Below, piece after piece: positions 52,266-61,628 of a stretch of DNA of 64,000 bases; within the stretch, counting starts at the first letter, position 1; each line of letters starts with the position of its first letter. This DNA is from Bdellovibrionales bacterium CG12_big_fil_rev_8_21_14_0_65_38_15. Lineage in GTDB: Bacteria; Bdellovibrionota; Bacteriovoracia; Bacteriovoracales; Bacteriovoracaceae. The stretch spans positions 60,498 through 124,497 of the forward strand of contig PCUW01000002.1 in NCBI GenBank assembly GCA_002787775.1. The letters run 5' to 3'. A program made the translations under genes and the position numbers. The notes under the pieces are model-generated. The model was not told the DNA's origin and made no database searches. It saw only the letters and a program-made list of their open reading frames with translations.

Positions 52266-54050
52266 ATGTCACAGCAAAAGTCAGAAAATAATAAATTTCC
52301 CTCAGTCGCCGGAAACTTTTTTTACGGTGAAATAGACGAAAATACAGTTTTCCCATTTCCAACTTTCAGCACTGAACAAAAAGAAATGGCAAAAGCGATG
52401 ACCGATGCTGTTTGCAAATTTGCTGCAGACTCGATTGATTCAGAAAAAATGGATGCAGAAGCAAAAATTCCTGCAGAAGTCATTACTGGTCTTGGAGAAT
52501 TAGGACTTTGCGGTCTTGCTGTTGAAGAAGAGTACGGCGGGATGGGACTTGATTACACTTTATATGCTCGCGTCTTTCAAGAGATGGCAGGCATTGATGG
52601 TTCAACGGCTACAATGCTTGGGGCTCACCAATCAATTGGTTACCGTGCCCTTATTAATGAAGGAACGCCTGAACAAAAAGCTAAGTGGCTTCCAGATCTA
52701 GCTAGCGGAAAAAAACTGGCTTCATTTTGTTTGACTGAGCCAGGTTCAGGTTCAGATGCTTATTCGATTAAAACTAAAGCCGTAGATAATGGTGATGGTA
52801 CATACACTATTAATGGTCAAAAACTTTGGATTACTAACGGTGGCTCAGCTGAGTTTTATTCTGTTTATTGTAAAACTGAACACGAAGAAAACGGAAAGAA
52901 AGTAGAAAAGATTACTTGTTTTGCGGTCGAGAAGGGCGTTCCAGGTTCTGAAGGTCTTACCTTTGGTGAAAAAGAAAATAAAATGGGTATCCGTGCTTCT
53001 GAAACTCGTGCCGTTTACTTTGATAATATCGTTGTTCCAAAAGAAAATATTTTAGGTGAGCTTGGTAAAGGCTTTAAAGTTGCCATGAACGTTTTAAACT
53101 CTGGCCGCCTATCTCTTGGCTCAGGTTGCGTTGGTGGAATGAAGGCCATCTTAAAACTTGCTACTGAACATGCTGCTGGCAGAAAACAATTTGATCGCCC
53201 AATTGCTGAGTTTGGCTTGATTCAAGAAAAACTAACTGATATGGCCGCGACAATTTATTCATTAGAATCAACTGTCTATATGACCACTGGTCTTATGGAT
53301 AAAGGAATGGGCGATTACCAACTTGAAAGTGCTATCTGTAAAGTTTATGGCTCTGAAAGTCTTTGGAAAGTTGTTGATACGGGTCTTCAGATTGCAGCCG
53401 GTAACGGTTATATGCGCGAGTATCCTTATGAGCGTATTATGCGTGACTCACGTATTAATTTAATTTTTGAAGGAACGAATGAAATTCTTCGCGTCTTTAC
53501 GGCTCTTGCAGGTATTCGCGGGCCATCAGAATCTCTAAAAGAGCTTGGCAAAATCAGCGATGTTTCATCAGTCTTAAGTGATCCTATTAAATCAGTTGGT
53601 GTTTTAACTGACTTTGCTAAATCACGTTTTTCTAAGATGATGGTGACACGTTCTTTAACTAAAGCTCACGACTCGTTAGAAGAAGAAGCGAACTACTTCT
53701 CTGGCATGCTTTCTGGTTTTGCTATTCAAGTTGAAAACACGCTAATTAAGTACGGTAAAAACATTATTGGTAATGAATTCCCACAGGGAAGAATTGCGAA
53801 TATGACGATTGAACTTTATGTCATGTTAGCGCTTCTATCTCGTACGACCTCAATCCTTAATGACAGTTCGGTTGATCAAGCCAAAAAAGACTATGTTTCT
53901 AAACTTTGTAAATTGTCTTTCTCTGATTCAAGACGTCGTTTTGTTTCGAATCTTAAAGGTATGACAAAGAACAAAGATAAGATGATCAAAGAGATCTCTG
54001 AAATGGTTGTTCAAAATGGTGGCTACGGTCTTGATATCATCGACTACTAA
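52266..54050 (+). CDS. Acyl-CoA dehydrogenase
   Basis: This 594-aa FAD enzyme oxidises acyl-CoA to trans-2-enoyl-CoA in beta-oxidation. FAD and substrate motifs are FCLTEPGSGSDAYSIKT and KLWITNGGSAEFYSVYCK. The catalytic Glu is in the family region MRDSRINLIFEGTNEILRVF. The roughly 180-residue C-terminal extension after this (to NGGYGLDIIDY) makes it like very-long-chain acyl-CoA dehydrogenases (VLCAD/ACAD9 type) rather than the 380-aa short forms. AGGA precedes the ATG. The next gene starts inside its 3' end. Confidence 0.93.
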   Translation: MSQQKSENNKFPSVAGNFFYGEIDENTVFPFPTFSTEQKEMAKAMTDAVCKFAADSIDSEKMDAEAKIPAEVITGLGELGLCGLAVEEEYGGMGLDYTLYARVFQEMAGIDGSTATMLGAHQSIGYRALINEGTPEQKAKWLPDLASGKKLASFCLTEPGSGSDAYSIKTKAVDNGDGTYTINGQKLWITNGGSAEFYSVYCKTEHEENGKKVEKITCFAVEKGVPGSEGLTFGEKENKMGIRASETRAVYFDNIVVPKENILGELGKGFKVAMNVLNSGRLSLGSGCVGGMKAILKLATEHAAGRKQFDRPIAEFGLIQEKLTDMAATIYSLESTVYMTTGLMDKGMGDYQLESAICKVYGSESLWKVVDTGLQIAAGNGYMREYPYERIMRDSRINLIFEGTNEILRVFTALAGIRGPSESLKELGKISDVSSVLSDPIKSVGVLTDFAKSRFSKMMVTRSLTKAHDSLEEEANYFSGMLSGFAIQVENTLIKYGKNIIGNEFPQGRIANMTIELYVMLALLSRTTSILNDSSVDQAKKDYVSKLCKLSFSDSRRRFVSNLKGMTKNKDKMIKEISEMVVQNGGYGLDIIDY

Positions 54051-55809
54051 GTTTTTTAATATTCTATTCCTCATGGTCTTGGTGGCTTGCGCAAGTAAGC
54101 CCAAGCCTGTGAGGGTGTTAACTGTAGAAGAGCAGCAGCAAAGAGAAGTCACGTTTGTCGCTGGACCAAGCCAAGAAGGTGTTTCAACTTTTTTTAAAGA
54201 TGAAACCAACTCACTGGGACTGACTGGCACTTCGGGTACTCAAAACTACGCCGTAGATTTTGATCTTGATGGTCATACTGACCTCGCTGTTTTACCTGAT
54301 CATTACTCCATTCCTAAGTTTTTTCGCTTTCAGCCAAAGGTTAAAAAGTTTGTCCCAATTCCAAGTCCCTTTGAAGAAGTCTTAAGAGCAAGCTTTCTTT
54401 TATTCTATGATTTTGATGGAGACACGATTCGTGATTGTATCGTTGGGACTCTTAATCAAAAAACAGAACTCACTCGATATCCACTGCGAATGTTTAAAGG
54501 CTCGCTTCGAAAAGGGCGCTATGTCTTAACAGAAGTGAAAGATGCTTTTCCAACAAAAATCGAGCCTACGGCTTCAGTTATTCCGCTAGATTTTGATCTT
54601 GATGGAAAACTTGATCTGTTCTTAGCCAATTGGTATCGAAAAGAAGGTGGCAAAAATGTTGCGCGTCCGGATCGCCTATTAAAAGGAGACGGGCTTAAGT
54701 TTTTAGATGTTAGTAATCTACTTGGAAATGAGCATGAAACTTCACGCGATGATGTAAAGTACCCAAATGCGATGCCATCTTTTGCAGCATCAGTTTGTGA
54801 TATTGATCAAAATGGTTATCCCGATATTTTGGTCAGTAACTCAAGCGGCTTTCCAGATAAATTATGGATGAATCTAAAGGATTCAAGACGAAAGAGTGTT
54901 CATTACGTTGATGTTGGTGTCGCCAGTGGATTTGCTCAAGACGGTGACGGCATCTTCGCGCCTAGAGGAGCTGGCAACAGCTTTTATGCTGTATGCGCTG
55001 ACTATAATAATGATGGCATTATGGATATCGCCAAAGGCGAGTTGTTTCACTCTTATGATCCAGAATCAAGAGACCGCTCAGCGATCTTAAGTGGTAGTAG
55101 TTTTGATTATCCGCCAAAGTTTATTCGCACCGAATATCACCGTGATGATGGTTCAGGAAACTGGTCCCAAGGAGATAGAAGAGGAGTGTGGGAAGACCTT
55201 AATCAAGATGGCCTTATTGATCTTGTCGTTGAAAATTCTGGCTTTCCTCCTAAATCGAGATTTGTATTTTTCGAGCAACAACTTAATCACGCTTATGAAG
55301 ACAAAGCAGAAATTTATGGCCTTGATTTAGTTAATCCCAGTGGGACGGTGACGATGGACTGGAATCGTGACGGAAAGCCTGATCTGTTAATTGGTCAAAG
55401 CTCGCTTCGAACTGAATCAATCCAACCTCGTCTCTATGCTTTTCAAAATGAATTTCCAAGTCAGTATCCGAGTGTCAGGTTTTTTCTGCGTGGCAAGAAG
55501 GCGAATAAATTTGGGATTGGTGCTTTAGTTATTCTTAAAACTTCTCAGGATACACAGCGCCGTATGGCAATTGAAAGCTTTGGTAATCTTCCATCTCAAG
55601 TTAGTGAAGGAGTGAGTTTTGGTTTGGGACAATCCGAAGCAAAATTTGTCGAAGTTCGCTGGCCTATTTTAACGAAAGTAAAAGGTGGCAAGATGATGCC
55701 GCTTTTAAAATCTTATAATTTATCAAAATATGATTTGTCCAAAGTTCACGAGATCACTCTTTGTGAGAATGGCAAAAGCTATGAAGGCTTTAGAAAGAGT
55801 TGCCCTTAA
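54016..55809 (+). CDS. FG-GAP/VCBS-repeat lipoprotein with UnbV-like C-terminus
   Basis: This is a protein of about 597 aa with a lipoprotein signal ending LMVLVACAS (lipidated Cys at about residue 23). The body holds several calcium-binding FG-GAP/VCBS repeats with a DxDxDG pattern: DFDLDGHTDLAV, DFDGDTIRD, DFDLDGKLDLFLANW, DIDQNGYPDILVSN, DYNNDGIMDIAKG, DLNQDGLIDLVVEN and DWNRDGKPDLLIG. The end (SEGVSFGLGQ and VEVRWPILTK) resembles ASPIC/UnbV. It probably forms a beta-propeller on the cell surface. The ORF track gives a TTG start at 54007; I use the ATG at 54016. It overlaps the dehydrogenase gene by 35 bp and the convergent gene by 4 bp. Confidence 0.82.
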   Translation: MVATVLISSTTKFFNILFLMVLVACASKPKPVRVLTVEEQQQREVTFVAGPSQEGVSTFFKDETNSLGLTGTSGTQNYAVDFDLDGHTDLAVLPDHYSIPKFFRFQPKVKKFVPIPSPFEEVLRASFLLFYDFDGDTIRDCIVGTLNQKTELTRYPLRMFKGSLRKGRYVLTEVKDAFPTKIEPTASVIPLDFDLDGKLDLFLANWYRKEGGKNVARPDRLLKGDGLKFLDVSNLLGNEHETSRDDVKYPNAMPSFAASVCDIDQNGYPDILVSNSSGFPDKLWMNLKDSRRKSVHYVDVGVASGFAQDGDGIFAPRGAGNSFYAVCADYNNDGIMDIAKGELFHSYDPESRDRSAILSGSSFDYPPKFIRTEYHRDDGSGNWSQGDRRGVWEDLNQDGLIDLVVENSGFPPKSRFVFFEQQLNHAYEDKAEIYGLDLVNPSGTVTMDWNRDGKPDLLIGQSSLRTESIQPRLYAFQNEFPSQYPSVRFFLRGKKANKFGIGALVILKTSQDTQRRMAIESFGNLPSQVSEGVSFGLGQSEAKFVEVRWPILTKVKGGKMMPLLKSYNLSKYDLSKVHEITLCENGKSYEGFRKSCP

Positions 55810-56852
55810 TTTTTAATCTGAAAATAGTCGGCATAAATTTGGAACTCTTTTTTATCTTCTGGTTTAATTTTATCCTTAATATTTAAAAGCATTTTCTTTG
55901 TTCTTGTTGTCGCAACTATCGTAAATTTTTTTGCAATAATTTCATTTACAAGTGTTAATAACTCTTCTTCGTTAGTGAAGTCATTGATGTAATTTCGAAG
56001 ATGAATAATGTCATTATCAATTATTCTTAATAAACCAATACTTAAATCTTTGCTTTCTTTTACTTCTTCAAAACCGTTTCGTAGTCTGTCCTGCCCAGTT
56101 TCAAAGAAGTCAGTTGAAGCTGGCAGTCTATTTATTTTTGGATACAGCTTATTTGTTTTCATTAATCCTAGATGGCTCGCTTTTGCTAAGTCTAAAATTG
56201 CCCTGACGAGGATTTGAATTCTTTTGTCCTTTTCTGTTGTTACTGTAAGTGACTCTTTTTTTTCATGCATTGTTTCTTTTGCTAAAACCGCAATCCATAA
56301 AATAATTGAAGTATTATCAATTGTAGTTGCTTCTAATGAATGCTTGTTCATTTCGAAGGCACATTCTTTTGCCGTAGGGTACTGGCACCATCTTTTGATT
56401 TTATTTTTATCTTTTAGTTTGTGCTTTGCATTTAAAACAGTGAATGCATTAATACCAGTGTTAATAATGAATGAAGTTGAAACTCCCATTGTTACGTCCA
56501 TCAAATTTAGTATAGTAGGTAGGGCTATATCATTTGCTAGAACTGGTGATAATGAAGGGAATATTTGGGCCAATGGGTAACGCCATTGCTTCATTCCATT
56601 TAATCCAAGATAGAACCTACCACTAAAACTTATTAATCCTATTATTAAAAAACACTCGAGAAAATGATCAAATTTTTTGTTGTCATAAATTCTTCTATAC
56701 CAATGCCAAGGTAGAAAACTTAGACAGCCGATTATTGCAAACTTGTAAATGAAAGGAAGTTCCATAGATGGATCTAATGACCAAAAATCCATGATAATAA
56801 TTAGCAGTACAAAACTAAAAATTGCGCTTAAAACTTTAATTGTTTTCATCAA
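55806..56852 (-). CDS. Hypothetical membrane protein
   Basis: This 348-aa protein has three to four hydrophobic segments in the first 140 residues (FSFVLLIIIMDFW, FAIIGCLSFLPWHWY, FLIIGLISFSGRFYLGL). A long charged, helical cytoplasmic part follows (about 145-348, rich in Lys, Glu and Ile). No known domain. The DNA is noticeably more AT-rich than that of its neighbours and the codon use leans to AAA, ATT and TTT, which suggests separate ancestry. It overlaps the VCBS lipoprotein gene by 4 bp at the end and lies 37 bp after the LysR stop. Confidence 0.55.
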   Translation of the reverse strand: MMKTIKVLSAIFSFVLLIIIMDFWSLDPSMELPFIYKFAIIGCLSFLPWHWYRRIYDNKKFDHFLECFLIIGLISFSGRFYLGLNGMKQWRYPLAQIFPSLSPVLANDIALPTILNLMDVTMGVSTSFIINTGINAFTVLNAKHKLKDKNKIKRWCQYPTAKECAFEMNKHSLEATTIDNTSIILWIAVLAKETMHEKKESLTVTTEKDKRIQILVRAILDLAKASHLGLMKTNKLYPKINRLPASTDFFETGQDRLRNGFEEVKESKDLSIGLLRIIDNDIIHLRNYINDFTNEEELLTLVNEIIAKKFTIVATTRTKKMLLNIKDKIKPEDKKEFQIYADYFQIKN

Positions 56853-56889
56853 CTAATTATCGGACAAAAACGGATATTTTCTAAGCTAA

Positions 56890-57690
56890 TTAGACTTTTT
56901 GGACTAACTCAGCGAATTCACGTAAATGTGCTGGCATACTCTTGTAGTTAAGAGTTGTCATAAAGACCTCATCATTGGCCATGCCAGGGATCTCTTGCAC
57001 AATAAGAGTATCATTCTTTTTTAAGACGTGATCAGGCACAACCGCAATCCCAACGTTTTGACGAGCAAGATTCACGATTGTTGAAATATCATCAACCATA
57101 GTGATTTGATCACTTGGTTTTTTAGAAAGCTCAAATAAGTGATCGTTGGAAGAAAAAACGATCCAACGATAATCAGATAGCTTCTTACGATTCACTTCAG
57201 ACTTAGAAATTAAGACGAATTTTTCATCAAAAAGTTTAAGTGAAGAGATGAGTTCAGATTGAATATTTTCAGTAGAAAAAACAATATCGAATTTGCCGTC
57301 TTCAACTCCGCGCTTAAGCTCGTTTTGTTCAGCAATTTTGATATTAATATTTCGATTTGATTTTTTATAGTACTTCACAAGAATAGGGGTGAACCAATTC
57401 TTTAGTAGGCCGTGTAGGATTCCAATATTAATTGGGCGATCATCTTCGCGAGCAAAAATTTCAAGCGCGACTTTATCAAAGCTTTGTCCTGCCATGAAAA
57501 GCTCTTTGCCTTTATTGGTCAAAAGAACTTTTTTCGATGATCTCACGATCAGCTCTTCTCCCACAGATTCTTCAAGCAGTTTAATTTGGCGACTTACCGC
57601 CGATTGAGCAATATTGAGACTTTCAGCTGCTTTAGAAAAACTTGAATAACTAGCGGTAAGAATAAAAGCTTTTAAATAACGATATTCCAT
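56890..57690 (-). CDS. LysR-family transcriptional regulator
   Basis: This 266-aa protein has an N-terminal winged HTH (residues 1-60: YRYLKAFILTASYSSFSKAAESLNIAQSAVSRQIKLLEESVG). A substrate-binding domain follows (INIGILHGLLKNWFTP, VGIAVVPDHVLK). It is shorter than typical LysR (about 300). The ATG follows directly after the stop of the A-type-carrier-like gene with no gap, so the two are co-translated and the regulator may sense iron, redox or the carrier's partners (inference). AGGT lies 9 nt upstream. Confidence 0.9.
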   Translation of the reverse strand: MEYRYLKAFILTASYSSFSKAAESLNIAQSAVSRQIKLLEESVGEELIVRSSKKVLLTNKGKELFMAGQSFDKVALEIFAREDDRPINIGILHGLLKNWFTPILVKYYKKSNRNINIKIAEQNELKRGVEDGKFDIVFSTENIQSELISSLKLFDEKFVLISKSEVNRKKLSDYRWIVFSSNDHLFELSKKPSDQITMVDDISTIVNLARQNVGIAVVPDHVLKKNDTLIVQEIPGMANDEVFMTTLNYKSMPAHLREFAELVQKV

Positions 57691-58101
57691 CTATTGCTGA
57701 CCTTTGAGAGGAAGTTCTTTGGTTGGATCCTTACGCCAAAATTTACCTTTAAAATCTGTTTGGGCCAGATTAGTAACGACAAATCCTTCGGTATTATTTT
57801 GAAAATCTTGCTTGAAATCGAGCTGAACGAACGGCATATAGCGCGCTGCAAATGGATCAAAAGCGAAGAACTTGTTTTCGCTTCCTTCCACTAGAACTTT
57901 AAAGTCTTCATCGTGGGCAACGTCAAAGCCACAGGCGTAGTCAAAACCATCACAGCCTTTGCCATCAATACTAAAGCGAAACACCTTGTCTTCAAGAGTT
58001 GGATCAAATTTCCACATCATGATAAGCTGATTTCGCGCTTCATCTTCAAGCTGAATCTGTGGTGTGTTAATTCTATCTCTGTCGATGACTGAATCACTCA
58101 T
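57691..58101 (-). CDS. Divergent A-type Fe-S carrier-like protein (ErpA/IscA fold)
   Basis: This 136-aa protein aligns by eye with ErpA/IscA across its length. ITGGGCSGFQYGFTFD of ErpA corresponds to SIDGKGCDGFDYACGFD here, DPMSLQYL to DPFAARYM, and GLEGSRFIVTNPN to NNTEGFVVTNLAQ. The first ligand Cys is kept (GKGCDG) and an extra Cys is present (DYACGF). The C-terminal CGCG that supplies the other two ligands is replaced by DFKGKFW. It therefore probably cannot hold a cluster in the standard way. It directly precedes the LysR gene with no gap. Function inferred from fold only. Confidence 0.7.
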   Translation of the reverse strand: MSDSVIDRDRINTPQIQLEDEARNQLIMMWKFDPTLEDKVFRFSIDGKGCDGFDYACGFDVAHDEDFKVLVEGSENKFFAFDPFAARYMPFVQLDFKQDFQNNTEGFVVTNLAQTDFKGKFWRKDPTKELPLKGQQ

Positions 58102-58190
58102 GATAGACTTTTCATCCCTTAGCTAATATCTATATTTCAGATAGACCTTCATAGCAGAAGACAAGAAATAGGGCAAAGGAAACAAACAAA

Positions 58191-59912
58191 ATGCACTTAT
58201 CCTATAAAATTTCTATTCCAAAACCATCAAATCATATGCTGAACGTGAAAATATCACTCAGTGAATTTGACTTTGATGCACCATTTACCTTCTTTATGCC
58301 GGTCTGGTCTCCCGGCTCTTACTTAGTGCGTGAATATTCAAGACACGTGCAGGGAGTGCGCTGCTTTGATGAGCAGGGCAGGAGAGTCTTTGTTGAGCAG
58401 AGTGATAAAAATCGCTATACCGTTAATTGCCAGCATCCAGATTTTAAAGTGGCGCCTAGATCGATTAGTTTTGAGTACGAAGTCTATTGCAATGAGCTAA
58501 CGGTTAGAACGTCTCATATTGATAGCACTCACGCCTTTATTCATGGCCCTTCAGTCTTTATGGGAATTGAAGATCACGCCATGAAAGATCTTGTGCTTGA
58601 AGTTGAATTTCCACCTCTATGGAGTAATTTAAGTACCACGCTTAAGGATATCTCCACTGAGCGAGCCGTCTTTAAGTATCAAGCTAGTGATTATGATGAG
58701 CTATTAGATTCTCCGATTGAAATTGGTTGCCAGGAAACTGATGGCTTTATGTACGAAGGCAAAGAGCATTGGTGGATCTATTGGGGACTTCTTCCTAAAT
58801 TAGAATGGAATCTTAAACAAGATATCGAAAAGCTTGTGGCCGAAGTGGCAAAAGTTCCAGGCGAGCTGCCTTATGAAAAATATATGTTCATGGCGCATTT
58901 TGCTCCAGGTTTATATGGTGGATTAGAACATTCTTCATCCACCGTCTTGGCCTTTGATCCGCTAAAAATGGTGAACAGGAAAAGTTATCTTGATTGGCTC
59001 TCACTTGTAGCGCATGAATATTTTCACGTTTGGAATGTGAAGCGTATTCGTCCTAAAGCGCTTGGGCCATTTGATTATCAAAAAGAAAATTACACCAAGA
59101 TGTTGTGGCTATCAGAAGGCCTAACCGTTTTTATGGATGAGCTCTTTGTGCTTAGAAGTGGACTCTCAACTGTTGAAGAATATCTTGAGCAGCAAAAAAC
59201 GAATATGAATCGTTTACTTTCAACAGCTGGTCGAAAATTTGATTCACTAGAAGATAGCTCTTTTAATGCTTGGATAAAACTCTATCGTCCCAACGAAAAC
59301 TCAATGAACTCGACGGTAAGCTACTATCTTAAGGGTGGGTTAGCATTTTTTGTGTTAAACGCATGGCTAAAGCCTTTTGATAAATCTATTAATGATTTCA
59401 TCGCTAAACTTTGGAGTGATTATAAGTCACATCCAGAAAGTGGCATTGATGAGGATATTGTTTTTAATATTATTGAAAGTCTTAGCGATAAAAAAACCAG
59501 AGATGACTTCTCTTACCTGATTAGCGGCACTGATGATTTACCTCTAGAGGCCGCGGCGAAAGAGTGTGGTCTTGAAATAGTCTTTGAGCAGTCTTTAAAA
59601 GTTTGGACCGGACTTGATATGAAGTTTCAGGCCGAACAAGTTTTTATCGATAGAGTTCATCTGGATTCTCCGGGTATGAAAGACGAGTTTAATAGTGGCG
59701 ATGAGCTAATCACTATCGATGGACTAAGAGTGATGAAGTCTCAGTGGGATAAACATAGCGAATGGTTAAAACCGGAGCAGAAATATCAAGTAGTGGTAGC
59801 TCGTCATGGGCGGCTCACGGAGCTTGAATTAACGCCGGCAAGATCTCCAAGCCTTATTAAAGAAATCAAGGTGTTAGATGCCAAGGCCGTATCTAAGGCG
59901 TTTGGACTTTAG
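58191..59912 (+). CDS. M61-family peptidase (glycyl aminopeptidase type) with PDZ domain
   Basis: This 573-aa zinc peptidase of family M61 has an N-terminal beta domain (about residues 1-180, FMPVWSPGSYLVREYSRHVQ). The catalytic domain has HEYFHVWNVKRIRPKALGPF (zinc-binding HExxH, near residue 280) and the downstream Glu in LWLSEGLTVFMDEL. GGLEHSSST precedes it, as in the family. A C-terminal PDZ-like domain follows (about 460-560, VHLDSPGMKDEFNSGDELITIDGL). No signal peptide is visible, so it is probably cytoplasmic. It is divergent from the A-type carrier gene, with AAGGA about 10 nt before the ATG. Confidence 0.92.
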   Translation: MHLSYKISIPKPSNHMLNVKISLSEFDFDAPFTFFMPVWSPGSYLVREYSRHVQGVRCFDEQGRRVFVEQSDKNRYTVNCQHPDFKVAPRSISFEYEVYCNELTVRTSHIDSTHAFIHGPSVFMGIEDHAMKDLVLEVEFPPLWSNLSTTLKDISTERAVFKYQASDYDELLDSPIEIGCQETDGFMYEGKEHWWIYWGLLPKLEWNLKQDIEKLVAEVAKVPGELPYEKYMFMAHFAPGLYGGLEHSSSTVLAFDPLKMVNRKSYLDWLSLVAHEYFHVWNVKRIRPKALGPFDYQKENYTKMLWLSEGLTVFMDELFVLRSGLSTVEEYLEQQKTNMNRLLSTAGRKFDSLEDSSFNAWIKLYRPNENSMNSTVSYYLKGGLAFFVLNAWLKPFDKSINDFIAKLWSDYKSHPESGIDEDIVFNIIESLSDKKTRDDFSYLISGTDDLPLEAAAKECGLEIVFEQSLKVWTGLDMKFQAEQVFIDRVHLDSPGMKDEFNSGDELITIDGLRVMKSQWDKHSEWLKPEQKYQVVVARHGRLTELELTPARSPSLIKEIKVLDAKAVSKAFGL

Positions 59913-59983
59913 CTATTTTCTCAACTTTTTATCTAAAACAGCCGAAAAACGAGTAGATAGACCTCAAAATGGAGGATTCGCTC

Positions 59984-61459
59984 GTGAAATGGATCGCGCG
60001 CTGGCCGGGTAAAATTCTTAAACCCCATGATGCACAAGAGTTACTGCAACTCTTAGGCGCCGGTGCGATTAATATTTTCGATTACGTTTTCGATCCTCAT
60101 AGTAAGGCGTGGACTCGTATTTTTGAAATCAATGATATCGCTGATCAATTTGAAACAGCGATTGGTTTTAGACCAAATGCCAATGCGCCAGAAGCGAGTG
60201 CTTTTTCAAAACCAGATTTTTATCCTCCAACACTTCTTATTCAGCATGCCATGTCGAGTGAGCGTGACTTTGAAGGGATGAATTTAAATTTTGAAGCACC
60301 TGTTTATGAAGACAATTCGGCCGAGCTAGAATTTCAAAAGACTTTAGTTGTTGATCTTCAAAATCAAAACCATGAACTCAATCAACGCATTACTGAAATG
60401 CAAGAAGACTCGACGGCCAGTGATGAGATTGCTCAGCTGCAAAGAGAAATTGATTATTTAAAAGCAGAAGTCCAAAACTTCGAAGATCAAATACAAAACC
60501 ATTCGATGGAGAAAACACTTCTTAATAATCGAATTGGTGAACTTGAAGATGGTAATAAGCAGCTTAACCAAGCGCTTGTGGCAAAAGATTTAAAACTCGA
60601 AGAATACCTCAAAGAAAATGAGAAGATTGTTCTTGAGTTTAAAAAACTTGGACAAAATAATCAGGCGATGAAAGATCGTTTGGCAGAAGTTGCGAATAAA
60701 GTTGATCGCGAGCGAAAAACAAGTGCCACACTTAAACAAAATATCTTAAAGCTTAATGAAGGCCTAGTGCTACTTAAGCGTAAAGGTGAGCGTGACAAAA
60801 GCGTTATTCAAGATCTTGAGCGCTATAAGAAAATCCATGACGCTAAAGAAGAGCAAGAGATCAATCGCTTGATTGGTGACTCTTTTGAAGTCGATAATTC
60901 AGTTGTGTGGTGGATTAAGCACGACGGTGAAGATAAGGGCCCATATTCCTACGGCGATATGAGAGCTTTCATGAAATACGGCAAAATCAATATGTCGACC
61001 ACGTCTAAAAAGACAGGCGGCGAGTGGATGAAGCTTGAAGGTCATTTTGAATTTAAAAACGACGTTCTTTCTAAAGAAGAGTTTCGTGATGGTAAGAAAA
61101 TTCAGCGCTTCTTTATTAAGCGCGGCGACTTTAGAGCACCATTCTATGATCTGGCCCAGCTTGAAATTGGCGCCAATTCCTTTAAAGGCTATTGTTCATC
61201 ATTATCTGTTGGTGGCTGTTTCATCGAACTATCAAAACTTGATAAAGTTAGAATGGAAAAAGATGGAAAGGTTTTAGTCAAGATCAAAGCAGGAACTCTT
61301 TCTGAAGAGCTTAATATTCGCGCTGTGATTAGAAATATTTCTGATAAACGTCCACGTGGTCTAGGCCTTCAGTTTGAACATATCACTGAAGCTCAAAAAG
61401 ATGTCATCATCAACTTCGTTAAACAGTATGTGGCTTCTTCATCGAAGAAAGCGGCTTAA
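59984..61459 (+). CDS. GYF-like / coiled-coil / PilZ domain protein
   Basis: This is a protein of about 491 aa with four parts: an N-terminal GYF_2-like domain (about residues 1-55), a long coiled coil (about 105-280), a second GYF_2 domain (about 295-350, VVWWIKHDGEDKGPYSYGDMRAFM) and a C-terminal PilZ domain (about 370-485). The PilZ part has RGDFR (RxxxR), then SSLSVGG, where the usual D/N of D/NxSxxG is Ser, so c-di-GMP binding is uncertain. The start is taken as GTG at 59984 because GGAGGA lies 7 nt upstream; the ORF-track ATG at 59969 sits within that site. It could tether a partner in a c-di-GMP-dependent way. Confidence 0.78.
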   Translation: MKWIARWPGKILKPHDAQELLQLLGAGAINIFDYVFDPHSKAWTRIFEINDIADQFETAIGFRPNANAPEASAFSKPDFYPPTLLIQHAMSSERDFEGMNLNFEAPVYEDNSAELEFQKTLVVDLQNQNHELNQRITEMQEDSTASDEIAQLQREIDYLKAEVQNFEDQIQNHSMEKTLLNNRIGELEDGNKQLNQALVAKDLKLEEYLKENEKIVLEFKKLGQNNQAMKDRLAEVANKVDRERKTSATLKQNILKLNEGLVLLKRKGERDKSVIQDLERYKKIHDAKEEQEINRLIGDSFEVDNSVVWWIKHDGEDKGPYSYGDMRAFMKYGKINMSTTSKKTGGEWMKLEGHFEFKNDVLSKEEFRDGKKIQRFFIKRGDFRAPFYDLAQLEIGANSFKGYCSSLSVGGCFIELSKLDKVRMEKDGKVLVKIKAGTLSEELNIRAVIRNISDKRPRGLGLQFEHITEAQKDVIINFVKQYVASSSKKAA

Positions 61460-61628
61460 TCAAGTTTAATTTCCATAACTATTGGTAAAACTTAGTAAGT
61501 TAATTTCTGCAAATAATTAGTAGAATATCGATATTGATTTATAATAATAATTATTGAGAAGAGTATAATTTAAGAGCATCCGACAGCTGTGCGGGAACTT
61601 TTTCTGTAACCCTTTTACTGGAAATTAA

